Positions 20,621 through 30,877 of a stretch of 64,000 nt of DNA are shown here, piece after piece. The position numbers and the translations under genes are program-made. A model generated the notes under the pieces. That model worked only from the letters and a program-made list of their open reading frames with translations. It was not told the DNA's origin and ran no database searches. The DNA comes from Yamagishiella unicocca. Taxonomy: Eukaryota; Chlorophyta; Chlorophyceae; Chlamydomonadales; Volvocaceae. The DNA lies in the NCBI GenBank assembly GCA_003116995.1, contig BDSL01000047.1, positions 248,001 through 312,000 on the forward strand, written 5' to 3'. Positions within the stretch are counted from its first letter, which is position 1. Each line of letters starts with the position of its first letter.

Positions 20621-21100
20621 TCAATCCTGTGGCGACGCGGGGACGCTTCGTCCTGGAGGGGGGATAGTTGTTGTATTACGGTACCAGTTAGGCCTGTCAG
20701 TCTCCCTTACCTACTCACTGCTTACTTCCTCTTACTTATCCTTACTTCACTTAGCCTTACTTACTCTTGCCGACCGGAGTCTTATCTGGCCGTAACTAAC
20801 TTAACTGCAGCTTACTTGTGGTTCGACGTTACTGAACGTCGACCCACGGGGCTTCGCACCTTTGCGTCGCCGTGACACTGGTCACTGGTAGAAGTCTCCT
20901 TGACTTCCGTCTTACTTGTCTATCGGTTGATACTTGGCGGTCACACAATCCTGGCGGTTCCCTCCACCGTGTCGCACTTGCGTTCATTGCTTTCTCACTA
21001 CCGTGCATGCAAGCGTCGCCGACCTGACTCCGCCTTGGCCCTCTTCCACCTCTTCCATCTCTTCCATCTCTACTTGGCCCTCTTCCACCTCTTCTATGGA
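20621..21100 (+). other. Gypsy 3' non-coding region / probable 3' LTR
   Basis: After the pol stop comes a G-rich purine run (about 20656-20667), then Cys/Thr-codon-like pyrimidine stretches (cttactt repeats). It looks like a 3' LTR, but no second copy exists in the window to prove the ends. A relocated piece of pol is embedded at 20937-21045. Confidence 0.45.
20937..21045 (+). repeat. Relocated 109-bp fragment of gypsy pol
   Basis: Identical to about 4990-5099 (and, inverted, to the left copy near 120-230), starting at gcggtcacacaatcctgg and ending at ggccctctt. It is followed by an unrelated ccacctcttccatctct tandem stretch. This is a third copy of this part of pol, on the 3' side of the element. 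Confidence 0.9.
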
Positions 21101-21138
21101 GGGCCCTCCAATCACCTCTTCTGGTGATCAATAGTAGT

Positions 21139-21162
21139 ATCTCTACCACCTTTGGTAGAGAT
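21139..21162. repeat. Perfect 10-bp hairpin
   Basis: atctctacca and tggtagagat separated by four bases. Function unknown; it lies just beyond the gypsy 3' region. Confidence 0.7.
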
Positions 21163-21458
21163 GTAGCCGAGACAGAGGTGTACATATTCTGCACAAACGC
21201 ATATGTTTTATACGAAGGCGTATGTACATACTCCGTATACAAAAATGTGCTTATCGCGAAGTACTAGACCGATATACGGTCACCCGCTTGGCTGTGGTCG
21301 TGTGGTCTTGCATGCCACCAGAGGCGCCACAGGTAGGAACCCTTAAATTCTAGACATCGAGGCTTCTGTAGAACACCACCTGCTAATAGTATCAGCTGTC
21401 ATGTAGAGCATCTGGCTTCTCTTCACCTGTGTACTTCCAGCTTGGGTTCTGGCTCTGA

Positions 21459-21890
21459 CCACCTGTATGCCCGCACTACATCGCCCAGCAGGCTATACCG
21501 CAACCCTCCCACTTCCCGTGCTCCGCCCGTTACCAGGCCTGGGCGATCGGGGGCGACGCAGGGGAGCTAGCGGCCAGGACCAGGACCAGGACGACTGGCC
21601 AGCGCTTTCTGGTTCGGGGTCTTCTGGTACGTAAATCCGATGGCTCGGATGACCTAGTAGGTGCTGTTCAGCAGGAGCCGGTGGGTGCACGTAAGCAAAA
21701 AAAGCGAAAAACCGGTGCGGGTGCCTCCGGTGCGGGTGCCTCCGGTGCGGGTGCCTCCGGTGCGGGTGCCTCCGGTGCGGGTGCCTCCGGTGCGGGTGCC
21801 TCCGGTGTGAGAGAGCCCCGTGCGGGTGCATCTGGGGCAGGGCGTGGCGGCAGAGGCGGGCGTGGCAGGGGTTCTGGGAGGGGACGGTAG
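21459..21890 (+). CDS. Possible terminal exon encoding a KR-rich / Gly-Ala-Ser repeat / RG tail
   Basis: Open from 21459 to a TAG at 21888-21890 with no obvious start, so at best an exon or fragment. It has a basic KQKKRK stretch, then six GAGAS repeats produced by the 15-bp minisatellite, then GRGGRGGRGRGSGRGR. The composition would fit an RNA-binding or nuclear tail, but the low complexity makes a chance ORF possible. No homologue recognised. Confidence 0.25.
   Translation, partial: PPVCPHYIAQQAIPQPSHFPCSARYQAWAIGGDAGELAARTRTRTTGQRFLVRGLLVRKSDGSDDLVGAVQQEPVGARKQKKRKTGAGASGAGASGAGASGAGASGAGASGAGASGVREPRAGASGAGRGGRGGRGRGSGRGR
21715..21808 (+). repeat. 15-bp minisatellite, about six copies
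   Basis: Unit ggtgcgggtgcctcc, nearly perfect. Being a multiple of three, it keeps the frame. Confidence 0.9.
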
Positions 21891-22450
21891 AGGGCTTAGT
21901 TGGGTTTCACTTTGGCCTATGCCCTACATGGTGACTGGGCATCCAGGCAGCGAACGATATCTTGGCAGGGAGGGCCTCACTTACTTGGCCAAATGCCAGT
22001 ACTGCTGACCGGGTAAATGGGATAGCAGGTTAAGGCTTATTGACGTTATGCAGGGTTGTTAGTACGTATATGTGGGCATGTCACACTTGGATCGGACCAC
22101 ACATACCTGGCCACTGCCAGGAGCATGCTAAGGAGCTTATACTTAGGACTTTTGCACATTGACATATTACTTAGTGGTCACGCTGGACGGATCATGCTGT
22201 CATTGGTGAGGGCACCTACCCGTCTTCTACTTTGTTTTGTGCTATTTCGGTAAACTAGGTTTTCAGCTTGGTAAGGCGCTGCCTTGTGCGGTCGGTTGGC
22301 TGCTCTGTGACATGCTCCGTTCTCTGCTGGGTTTGGAAGCTTCCGTTAGGTGCTGCCTTATGCGATCGGTAATCGGGTCCGTACCGTGCTACGTTGGCCC
22401 GGTCCGTTCCTGGTCCGTTCACAACGAACTGTAAAACGTATCATGCGGTC

Positions 22451-22594
22451 CTCTCCGTTCCCGGCTCGGTTTAGGTCCGTGTCATTCTAGGTTTTTGGCC
22501 CATACGGACCAGGAAACGGAATGCATAACAGATAACAAAACCTACCAAAACGGACTGAGAAAACGGACCTAAACCGAGCCTGGAACAGAGAGGA
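22451..22594. repeat. Imperfect 31-bp inverted repeat (fold-back)
   Basis: The arms cctctccgttcc.. (22451-22481) and its inverse ending ..ggaacagagagg (22564-22594) differ at two or three positions, with an 82-bp loop. It could be a small MITE; no clear target duplication was seen. Confidence 0.6.
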
Positions 22595-23329
22595 AACGGA
22601 CCAGCCCATTCCCAGAGTGATGTGGACTCGCAGGCGCCGCTCGCTGCGCGGGGATCCGCTCGTAAGCCTGGAACGCCATTGATGTTTGCACGGTGCGCTC
22701 ACCGCACATACCTACGGATTATTTTGCCCATTTGGGGTAACCCGCTTTTTCAAACCACTCTGCCCGTAGCAGCTGCGAGTGGTAGGAGGCCTAGCCTGGA
22801 ACACGTGCATCCGGCGATGCTGGTGGGATGTGCGGCCTTGCAGGCTCCGGGGGAGTGCTCTATCTAACGGACCGGAATGCGCTCCGGGAAGTCTTAATCG
22901 GGTCCGCGGCAGCGCGCAGTTGTCAGTGCCAGCGGGCTGGCGGGGGCTTGTCGAACGCGTTAGGTTTTTGGCTTTTGGTCGGTGGAGGATTGCATGGAAG
23001 CGGCGAAGGCCGTGCTCGCGGAGATGCCAGCCCCGTGGAGCCACGCCGCGGCCCTACCTGTTGGGCTGGTGCCCCTCTTTGTTGTGCGTGGGTAGGCAAA
23101 ACACAATCCCAACCCGGAGCCTCCCAAACCCGGCGGGAGGACCATGGAAGACCCTGGGAAACCTTTGGAGGACCCGACCAGGCCTTCAGTTATATAATAT
23201 TTCAGCTGTCGAAACGTGTGCCATCCGTGCGATTATTTTTTATTTCCACTTAACGAGGACGGCTCGTTGCTGGGATGGTGGTTCAGGGCGGTTTCATTCG
23301 GCCTGGCACGTTCGCACTGGCATTTCCTT

Positions 23330-23502
23330 ACTGTAATTGAACGGTTGTATATAGAGAACCGGTCAGCAGAACGAGTAGGATATACGTTGCCTGATGTAAC
23401 CGGACTTTTGTAATTTAACGGTTGTATATATATAGAGAACAGGTCAGCAGAACGGGTAGGATAGACGTTGCCTGACGGATGTAACCGAACCTTTGTCTAT
23501 CA
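23330..23502 (+). repeat. Tandem duplication of about 80 bp
   Basis: Two copies of a unit containing aacggttgtatata, gagaac, gtcagcagaacg, gtaggata, acgttgcctga and tgtaaccg. The second copy has extra ta and cgga insertions. It lies just upstream of the SMYD-type gene, in its likely promoter. Confidence 0.8.
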
Positions 23503-23905
23503 GCGCCCAGACGGCACATGTTGCACGGTTTGAGACATAAGTTAGATAACTGTAAATGACAACTTTGGTTTGTTCCACGGAAAGCGAGCAGCGCGATGGG
23601 TTTGCGATCCGGTACCTACACAGCAAAGGCCGCCACCTCGTCGCGGCGCGCTCTTTCGCCCCTGGCGCCGTCGTTCTGCAGCAGGATCCGCCGTATGCAT
23701 CAGTGCTATCAGACGAGCGAACACCTACCCGGCCACTGCGACCTCTGCTTCCGCTGCTGCGAACGACCGCTGCGATGCAGCCGCTCCAAGCTGGCCCGCT
23801 ACTGCTCCAAGGAGCACCTACCAGCGCATGGCCTGGTCTTCGGGGTACAAGATTGAATGCGAGGCGCTAGTGCGGTGCGCGCCGCGCGTGCCGCCGCCCA
23901 CGGTG

Positions 23906-24000
23906 CGCGGATACTGTGACGCCGCGCCAGCTGGGTGTGCGCTGTGACGCCGCGCCAGCTGGCTGTGCGGATACTGTGACGCCGCGCCAGCTGGGTGCGT
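23906..24000 (+). repeat. About 30-bp repeat, three copies, in the SMYD-type gene
   Basis: Unit resembles gatactgtgacgccgcgcc followed by agctgggtgt. The middle copy is shortened. It interrupts the region after the PPPTVR segment and brings in a stop, so it lies in an intron or marks decay. Confidence 0.75.
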
Positions 24001-25383
24001 GGGCACACCTGCTGGGGCTGGTGCGCCATGCGTGCACGCATGCCGGGGTCCACAACGGCCTATCCGTGGACATCAGGGCGAGCTGTACGGCGCCGGCGTT
24101 GCATTGCAAGATCGACCCAGGATTTGACAGTGGGTTGGCGTGTTAAGCGCGTGACATGCGTGACTTGCACAGGGAGAGACGGTACCCACCAAAAATGCAA
24201 TGCATTCTCTGCAATCCTTTCTACACAGAGCACTTTAAGCAGGATCAGCAGCAGCAGCAGCAGCAGGCGGCTGGCGACGAGCTGCACGAGCACCACCAGC
24301 CCCCTTGGGACTCGGACCACGAGGGCTTATGGAGGCTGACGCACCACTGGGACAAACTGGACAACCGGCGGAAGGGGATGTACGCGCCGATGGCGGTGGT
24401 GACGTGGCAGGTGGCTGCAAGGGGCCGGCGGGTGGAGTGGTGGATGCATTGGAGCGGCGGGAAGCGCGGGGGCGGGGATGGGGCCGTGGTTTGTTGTAAC
24501 GGTTACAGTGGGCCGTGGTGTTGGGCTGCCGGGCCCAAGGACAGTCCAAGGACAGCTCCCATTGTTAGAGCGAGTGATTCTTGTCTGGCGGCGCAGGGGC
24601 ATACGGACCGGGGCACACGCACCGGGGCAGGGGCACACGGGCCGGGGCAGAGGGTTGAGAGGGCCAAGCAGACCAGGGGCAAGAGGGGTGGCCACGGGGA
24701 GGGACGAAAGACCTATGATATAGAATTTGGACTGGAAAGCGCGTGGTGCCAGGCCTGCCAGGCATGTGCTCGGGTCGCGGCACCGAACCAGATATGAGCC
24801 CTCGCGGGCTACTTTATCTTCCAACTGAACACCCCGGCACGCAGGCAGTACATGTAGGTACCCCGGATGGGCCCGGCCCAGCTGATGGAGACGGCGGGGC
24901 CAGCGGCGACGGAGGCGGCGCCGCCGCGGCGCCCCCAGCGGCAGCCGCCGCGTGGCCGGGCACGCGCGCCGTGGAGCTGCTGCTGTCGCGGCTGCTGGCG
25001 TGCAACTGCCACACGGTGTGCGACGAGGAGCTGAGGCCGCTGGGGGTTGCGCTCTCCCCCACCGGTGCGCTGGTCAACCGCAGCTGCACGCCCAACGCGG
25101 TGCAGGGCTTCCGGGGCAGCAGCACCCTGCAGCTCAGGTGGGGTGAGGGAAGGGCGAGAGGGGCGGCGCGAGAGAGGGGAGGGCGAGGAGGCGCGAGAGA
25201 GGGGAGGGCGACAGCCTTCATTGGAAGGCACTGCTGGCGGTCTGCTCTCTGGTACCTATGCGTGAGAGGTGCGCAGTTAGTTTTGCGTTTTCAACCCCAC
25301 TTTGACGCCCCAGCGCGGCCCCCCTCCCAGTTCTGCCCTCAGTACACGGGTCTTCCTTTTAACCCCTAGTTCTGCCCTTCGCT

Positions 25384-25421
25384 TCCTATGTCGTGTAAAC
25401 GGGTCTCCTCGCCACCCCCCC
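25384..25421 (+). repeat. Intron module, family D, forward
   Basis: Pattern cctatgtcgtgtaaacgggt, then ctcctcgcca and a C run. It lies in the acceptor half of the SMYD-type gene intron 25138-25493. Relatives at about 43458-43490, 44148-44180, 48215-48250 and 61288-61318 (forward), and 29692-29722 and 62810-62840 (reverse). Confidence 0.7.
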
Positions 25422-27433
25422 AATACCTATGCACACGCTACATTTCCCCAGTCGCGTTACCAGTTATCTTTTTGTAACCCCAATACCTGATAGGGCGCTG
25501 CGGCCCCTAGCCCCCGGCGACGAGGTCACCATCGCATACGTGGAACTGGCGGCCACCCGCCAGGAGCGCCGGGAGACGCTGGCGTACTCGTACATCTTCG
25601 TCATCAACTCTGCCGTAACTCCTGTCGTACCGTCCGTGCCGCCGGCAGGGCCGCCGTCGCCGGCGCCAGCCAGCGGCGACGCTGGGGCCGGAGTGGTGAT
25701 GGAGGTTGATGGCGATGTGGAGCGGGTTGCGGCCGGGCTTGCGGGCGCGGAGGGCACCGGGAGCAAGGCCGCCACCTTCATAAGCCACCACCTACGCGGC
25801 CGTGGAGATAGCGGGGACACGTGATGTCATCCCGCTGGCCTGCACCCGCCGTCGGTGTTGTCGTTGGCGGTGGCGGCGAACGCATGGCTGCATGTGCACT
25901 CGCCGCTATCAGAGCAGCCCCCTTGGCCCGTAGATGAGTGCGACAGCGAGCTGGCGAGAGTACTACTCACCACCGGCGCGGCGCACTTCGATGCAGCAGC
26001 GGCGGCGGCGGCAGCGATGAGTGAGCGGTGGTTTTGCGGGGTGGGCTGCTGGTGCGGCTTGTGCCTCGGAGGCCCAACGAGCCTGAGGACGAGGAGGACG
26101 AGGAGGAGGTGGAAGAGGAGGCGGAAGAGGAGGGCAGCATGGAAGCAGCGGGCATGCCTGGCGCAGCACAGCACCCGGACACTGACATGTCGGATGCCGC
26201 CGGCGCACCTTCGCGGCCTGACACTGCTGACGCTGCTGACAGAGTTGCGTCGACGTCTGATGCCTCTGGCAGCGGCATTGTAGAGCAACCACCAAAGGGG
26301 CAGCAGCAGCAGCAACAACAGCAGCAACAGCAGCAACACCAGCAGCATGAGCCCGGTGGCACATCGGATAACGGTGGTGCCGGCGCGCAGGTGTCAAAGC
26401 CGTCGCTCCGACTGCAGCTCCCCAGCAGCGCCGCTTCAAGTGGTGCGGCCGTGAGGATGCCCCGCATCGAGTTGCTCGCCTGGGGTCCCTGGGTTGCGGA
26501 GCTGGTGCGGACGGCAGATGGCATCAGCGGCCCATTGGCTCGTCACCCCCTTGCGATGGATGTAGCAGCAGGAGAAACAGCAGCAGCAGCAGCAGCAGCA
26601 GGAGGACGTCAGACGCACGTAACGGCAGAGGCAGCAGAGCAGCAGCTGTCGCAAGGTGCGAGTGGTGCGGGGACGGACGATTCGGCTGGCGTGGTTTCGG
26701 CTGGCATGGTTTCGGCTGGCATGGTTTCGGCGCCGCCGTACTCCGCGGTGGCGGGTCTGCTGCGCCACTGCGTCCGCGCGCTGCAGCTTTCCCATCAGGC
26801 TGGCGATGCCGCTGCCATGCGGCGGCGGCGGCATATGGGGGCGAAGGCACCGGTGAGGTGAGTTTGGTGGTCTGGGAGTCACCTTCGGCACGGTAGTCTG
26901 TGGGACTGACAAGTGTGACAACGAATACCGTATCAGTGCGGAGCGAGTAAACACGGCGCCTGTGTACCTTAGCTGTGTCGTGGAACCGACGAGCGAGCGA
27001 GCAATCAAAAGGACGCCATACAGCTGTTATACGACGAAATCCTGTGGGCTTTGCCGACGATAAAGCGTTGCCGTTTACTTTCACCGCGCTATGCTTTTGC
27101 CACCTCCAACTGCAGGCGGTTTGACTGCTGGAGCAGAGCCCTGGCACTCAGCCGTCGCCACCGCAGCAGCGGCAGGACCAGCCTCGCAGTGCTGCTGACC
27201 GCGACTGCTGGCTGGTTCTAGGCCCCAACAACAACCTGCGAGTGCGGCTACTGGCGCAGCTTCTCAAGGCAGCGGTGGACCCCGTAAGCGCCGCCACCGC
27301 CGCCGTCGCCACCGCCCAGGGTGCCTGGGAAGTCGCCCTGCGAGCTGCCCCGTACGCTGGAGGCGCCGTACCGCCTTGCATACCCCCAGCCCGGCTGGAC
27401 GAACCTCTCGCTGCGCTTTTCACTTCCGCATAA

Positions 27434-27967
27434 GGAAACGTGTCACACGCGCGCAAACGATGGTAGTAACAGGGAGGCTGAGGTGGCCTTACCTGAAACC
27501 AGAAGGATGGCTGCCATAGAGAGAGAAACTGGGGTATGTGTCACCCGTAGCGTCGAGGCAGAATGTTCCAAGGTCCGCGGCGCCGCAGTTGCTGCTGCTG
27601 CTGCATGCCAGGTTTGCTGGCCCCCTACCGATCATCCTGGGACGCTGTCATTTTAATGTTTGCTTGCCACAAACAGCACCAACTTCCACTGCAACTTCTT
27701 ATTGTTACCAACGACACAAGTGGATCAACATGCATGCATACGGGTTCTCGCCGTGATCGTCCCACCCGCCATGCCTTGTGGCTCATGCTTATGCTCATGC
27801 GCAGCGCCACAGCGCCCTAACCACCTCCCAGCTGCGATGTCGCCTCCGCGTCAGGCCTGATCACACGCCCAGCAAAGCCTCCAAGCCACCACCTCCAAGC
27901 CACTACCTCATCAGGTCACCACCCCCAAGCCACCACCAGGTGCTGGTCGCTCCACGCGCATCAGGAC
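27434..27967. other. Convergent intergenic gap
   Basis: Between the ends of the SMYD-type gene (+) and the AIRIM-like gene (-). No gene, repeat array or clear poly(A) signal noticed. Confidence 0.5.
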
Positions 27968-30377
27968 CTAGAACGAAACCATGTCCTCGGTAATGGCACC
28001 CAGCACCTCGTCCGCCTGCTCGTCCTCAACGTACGGCGAAAGCATCCAGACGGACATATACGTCGTACACAAGTCGGGCAGCCGCTTTGCCGCGCCGCCA
28101 CCCTGCCGGGCCACCTCCGCCAGCACCGCCGCGCCCCGTGGGTCGGCCCGCCGGCTCCCAGGGCCGCCAAGCCCACCGCCTTCGACCTCCACCTCGGCGC
28201 CCTCCACCGCGCCGGGCCCGACCATGAGCTTGCCCAACGCAGCCGCCACGGCGACCTTACTGTCGTACTCCAGTCTGTACATGTCGTACACCTTGTCAAC
28301 CAGCTGCCGTACCCTCATCAGCGGCATGGTGTGGAAGACGGGACTGCTGCGCATCCACGGCTCGTCCTGGGGGCGGTCCGCGAGGACAGCATTTGGCACC
28401 AGGCGCGAGGAAGCTCGATGTGGGTCGGGCGTAGCCCATCACGATGATCATCCTACCGGTATGTAGAATGATACATACATACCGGACGCAGTAATGGTGA
28501 TAGCGTGTCGCACTAGGCGGAGGACGACTGGAGAAACACGCCCCAGAGCGCCATGGCGCATGCTGCGTGCTCGCGGCTTCAGAATCAGGAAACCAGAGGA
28601 GCATCTTCGTCCCCTCCTGCGCATGTCGGGCTACCCTACCTTCGTCCCCTCCTGCGCATGTCGAGTTTACCTATTTACTTCAACCCTAAAACCCCCATAC
28701 GCCCAAGCGCTGGGCCGGTGCTTGGCGACAAATAAAGACACACTCGGGACACCTTCGCGGCTATGCGATACATTTAGCACACCACAGCACGGCGGCGTTC
28801 CCACATGCATCCGCCCACCCCCCACGTCCGTTGTAAACGGTTTTCCTCGCTTCCACGGGTCTTCGCAACCCCACCTGCGCCACCTCGTCCAGCGACTCCA
28901 CCGCGCCCCGCAGCGCCCCAACGCAGGCCTCCAGCTGCTGCACCAGCTCCTGCAGCGCCGAGCCGCAAGGAGGGTGGGGGATTGAGGGTGGGGGGACCCA
29001 TGTACGAAAGGAAAACCGTTTAGGACAGACGTTTAGTTTGCACGCTGAGGGGTGGGGGAAGGGGTGGCACGCGGTGCGGAGCGAGCACGTGCGGCTGGCA
29101 GCTCCCTGTTGAGGGGATCCAGCAGGAGTGCGGTCAAGAGTCCTGCCAGGGGACCCCCCCACATCGCCTCCCCACCCAATTGCCTCCACCACATACCCAC
29201 CCTCATCGCCCCCATAACCGTCCCCTTTGCGTTACTCGAGCTCGCCTCAACCCGCCGCGTCCGTGCCCGTCCCCACGCTCCCTCAACCCACCTACACAGT
29301 TACCACGCGTTTCGGGTAATCGGCCGTACTTTTCAATGCTGACCTACGGGTTCCCTCTCAAACCACTTCCCAGCGAACACCCACAGCCCCTACCCGCACC
29401 TGCAGGCCTTCCAGCATGGCCGCCTGCTGTCGGGCCAGCTTGGCTGCCGCCGCCGCCCTCACGTCCGGCCGCATCTCCGCCAGCGGCCCGGGCAGGCGCA
29501 GCCCCGGCAGGTGGGACAGCGACAGCGCGCTGTTGGCCAGCCCTGACAGCGCTGCGTCGCCGGTGTCGCTCAGCGCCTGGGGCAGGGGGGGAGGGGGTAC
29601 AATAAAAGAACCGGTAACGCGACTGGGGAAATGAAGTGGGTGCATAGCCTTCGAACACCGGGACGCGCGCGCATGCCCCCCGCAGGGGGGAGGTGGCGAG
29701 AAGACCCGGTTACATGGGGTTGGGAACGGAGGGCAGAGACTAACCGGGGAGGGGTCGTGAGGAAAACTCGTGCTTCGGGAAGGCGGGGTGGCATGAAGAG
29801 CTGTTACGCGACGTATGTATAAGGCGTGTGTGGGGGGTACATAAAATAACCGGTAACTCGACATGGGGTGTGGGGCGGTGCAGGGTGAGGGCTTCCCAGG
29901 GCTCATCTACGTTCAGTCACCCCTCCCTAGGTCTCTGGGCAGTACGGTGCCGTATCTGGGCGGTACGGTACCGTACACAAGACGACACAATCAAGCGCGC
30001 CAGCGTTACCCGAGGTGTCCTGCTGCCTCTCCTCCGCGCCCTCCCTGGAGCGCACACCCCAGCACGCAAACCCTCAGTCCCCGCAACCTGTCTGGGGCGA
30101 ACCCACGTCTCCACATTTTGTCACGACAACGAACAATGATGTTTTCGGTCCCAGGCAACCCAGCGCCCCGCCCCGCCCCTCACCGGGCATCCACGGGTCT
30201 TCCTCGAGCCCCTCACTAAAAAGTCTGCTCTAAACGGTTTTCCTCGCATCCACGGGTCTTCCTCGCCGCTCCTCAGCGCACCTGGAAGCGGCTCCGCGCC
30301 TCCTTGCTCGCCGTCACCGCCACCCGCACCGCCGTCTGCGCCCGCTGGCGCCACTGCCGCTGCGCCAGAGTCGACAT
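27968..30377 (-). CDS. AIRIM/C1orf109-like (CA109L family) protein
   Basis: Four exons: 30377-30282, 29576-29400, 28949-28875 and 28366-27968; 248 aa; all introns GT-AG and phase 0. Exon 1 starts MSTLAQRQWRQRAQTAV. Exon 2 has LSHLPGLRLPGPLAEM and a helical KLARQQAAMLEGLQ. Exon 3 has LEACVGALRGAVESLDE. Exon 4 has VRQLVDKVYDMYRLEYDSK and ends with VWMLSPYVEDEQADEVLG. This order (W-containing start, L-rich helix pair, 'MYRLEY.SK', late 'W..sPY') fits the CA109L/AIRIM family. In animals AIRIM works with the AFG2 ATPase in 60S ribosome maturation. The gene model is strong; the family name is my recognition and less sure. Its introns hold several short modules. It converges with the SMYD-type gene. 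Confidence 0.6.
29587..29636 (-). repeat. Intron module, family C, next to AIRIM-like exon 2
   Basis: Read on the minus strand: catttccccagtcgcgttac, then cggttcttttattgtac and a C run, lying beside the exon 2 acceptor. Relatives on the plus strand at 25441-25481, 38846-38892, about 43510-43535, 45138-45168 and 45211-45240; reverse at 29836-29868 and 62072-62103. Confidence 0.75.
30222..30270 (+). repeat. Intron module, family A, next to AIRIM-like exon 1
   Basis: taaacggttttcctcgcatc then cacgggtcttcctcg, ending 12 bp from the exon 1 donor. Relative to this minus-strand gene it is in reverse orientation in the donor half. A second partial copy lies at 30187-30212. Confidence 0.75.
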
Positions 30378-30877
30378 CCGGGAACCCCTCTACACTGCCC
30401 GGGGGGGACCTTCCCTGGAGATTGACGACCCACCTCCCACCAGCTCCCCCAGCGCCTGCTGCTCTTCCTCGTGCGCTCTGGGCCGCTGCTGCTCCTCTTC
30501 TGGGCCGCTGCTGCTCCTCTTCCTCCTCCTGGGCCGCTGCTGCTGCTCCCCTTGCTGCGCACGAGGCTGATAAACCGCTAGGAGCAAGCAGTGCGTATCG
30601 CTATACGGTCCGGGTGCTCCACTCGCAGCCCCCACCACATCCACGGTGTGACCCGGTGACACACTTTGTTGCGGCGAGGGCTCAGCCGGCCGCCCTCGGT
30701 TCACGGAGCGACGGAGGGACGGGGGCCGGGGGGAGGGGAAGGCGGATCCGTGTACACGAAGGGGACGCTGCAAGGAAAACCCGTGTGCGAAAGAGAAGAC
30801 CGCGAAGGGGGGAAGGGGAAGGCGGATCCGTACCACGTCCCGGGGTGGTGCCGAGTGCGCGAAGGTGGTGGGGGGCC

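Larger units (their letters stand above)
2286..20668 (+). mobile_element. Ty3/gypsy chromovirus, right copy, interrupted by a LINE and a Helentron
   Basis: Gene order is gag, protease, reverse transcriptase, RNase H, integrase, chromodomain, which is the order of Ty3/gypsy chromoviruses. The element is broken by a LINE fragment (3292-3967) and by the Helentron (6601-18367). A polypurine run ending in a G-rich stretch near 20656-20667 is a likely plus-strand primer site just before a 3' LTR. No matching 5' LTR is present upstream of gag, because the palindrome junction takes its place. The 3' boundary is an estimate. Confidence 0.85.
21891..23555. other. Intergenic region with inverted and direct repeats
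   Basis: No gene recognised. It holds an imperfect inverted repeat (22451-22481 with 22564-22594) and a tandem duplication (23330-23502). It leads into the SMYD-type gene start. Confidence 0.5.
23556..27433 (+). pseudogene. SMYD-type SET/MYND lysine methyltransferase, frame-disrupted
   Basis: SMYD proteins methylate lysines on histones and other proteins using S-adenosylmethionine. Seen: N-terminal SET start (GRHLVAARSFAPGAVVLQQD); a MYND-like zinc region (CDLCFRCCERPLRCS, then ARYCSKEH) and KIECEALVRCAPRVPPPTVR; exon 24231-24410 with GLWRLTHHWDKLDNRRKGMY; exon about 24845-25137 with CNCHTVCDEELRPLGVALSP and VNRSCTPNAV; exon from 25494 with ALRPLAPGDEVTIAYVEL; an acidic/poly-Gln region (26028-26850); and a TPR-like C-terminal part to 27433. 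Odd points: two +1 frame changes within 150 bp (about 23716 and 23827), another likely near 26000 and 27330; the MYND lacks expected Cys residues; the usual NHSC is NRSC. It is either a decaying gene or one with base errors. Introns before 24231 are unresolved. Confidence 0.65.

Noticed and set aside
30751..30800. Signal peptide-like or coding use of repeated GEEDPW / KTRGCP peptide strings
   Set aside because: These recurring peptides come from the family A intron modules read in various frames, not from conserved protein.
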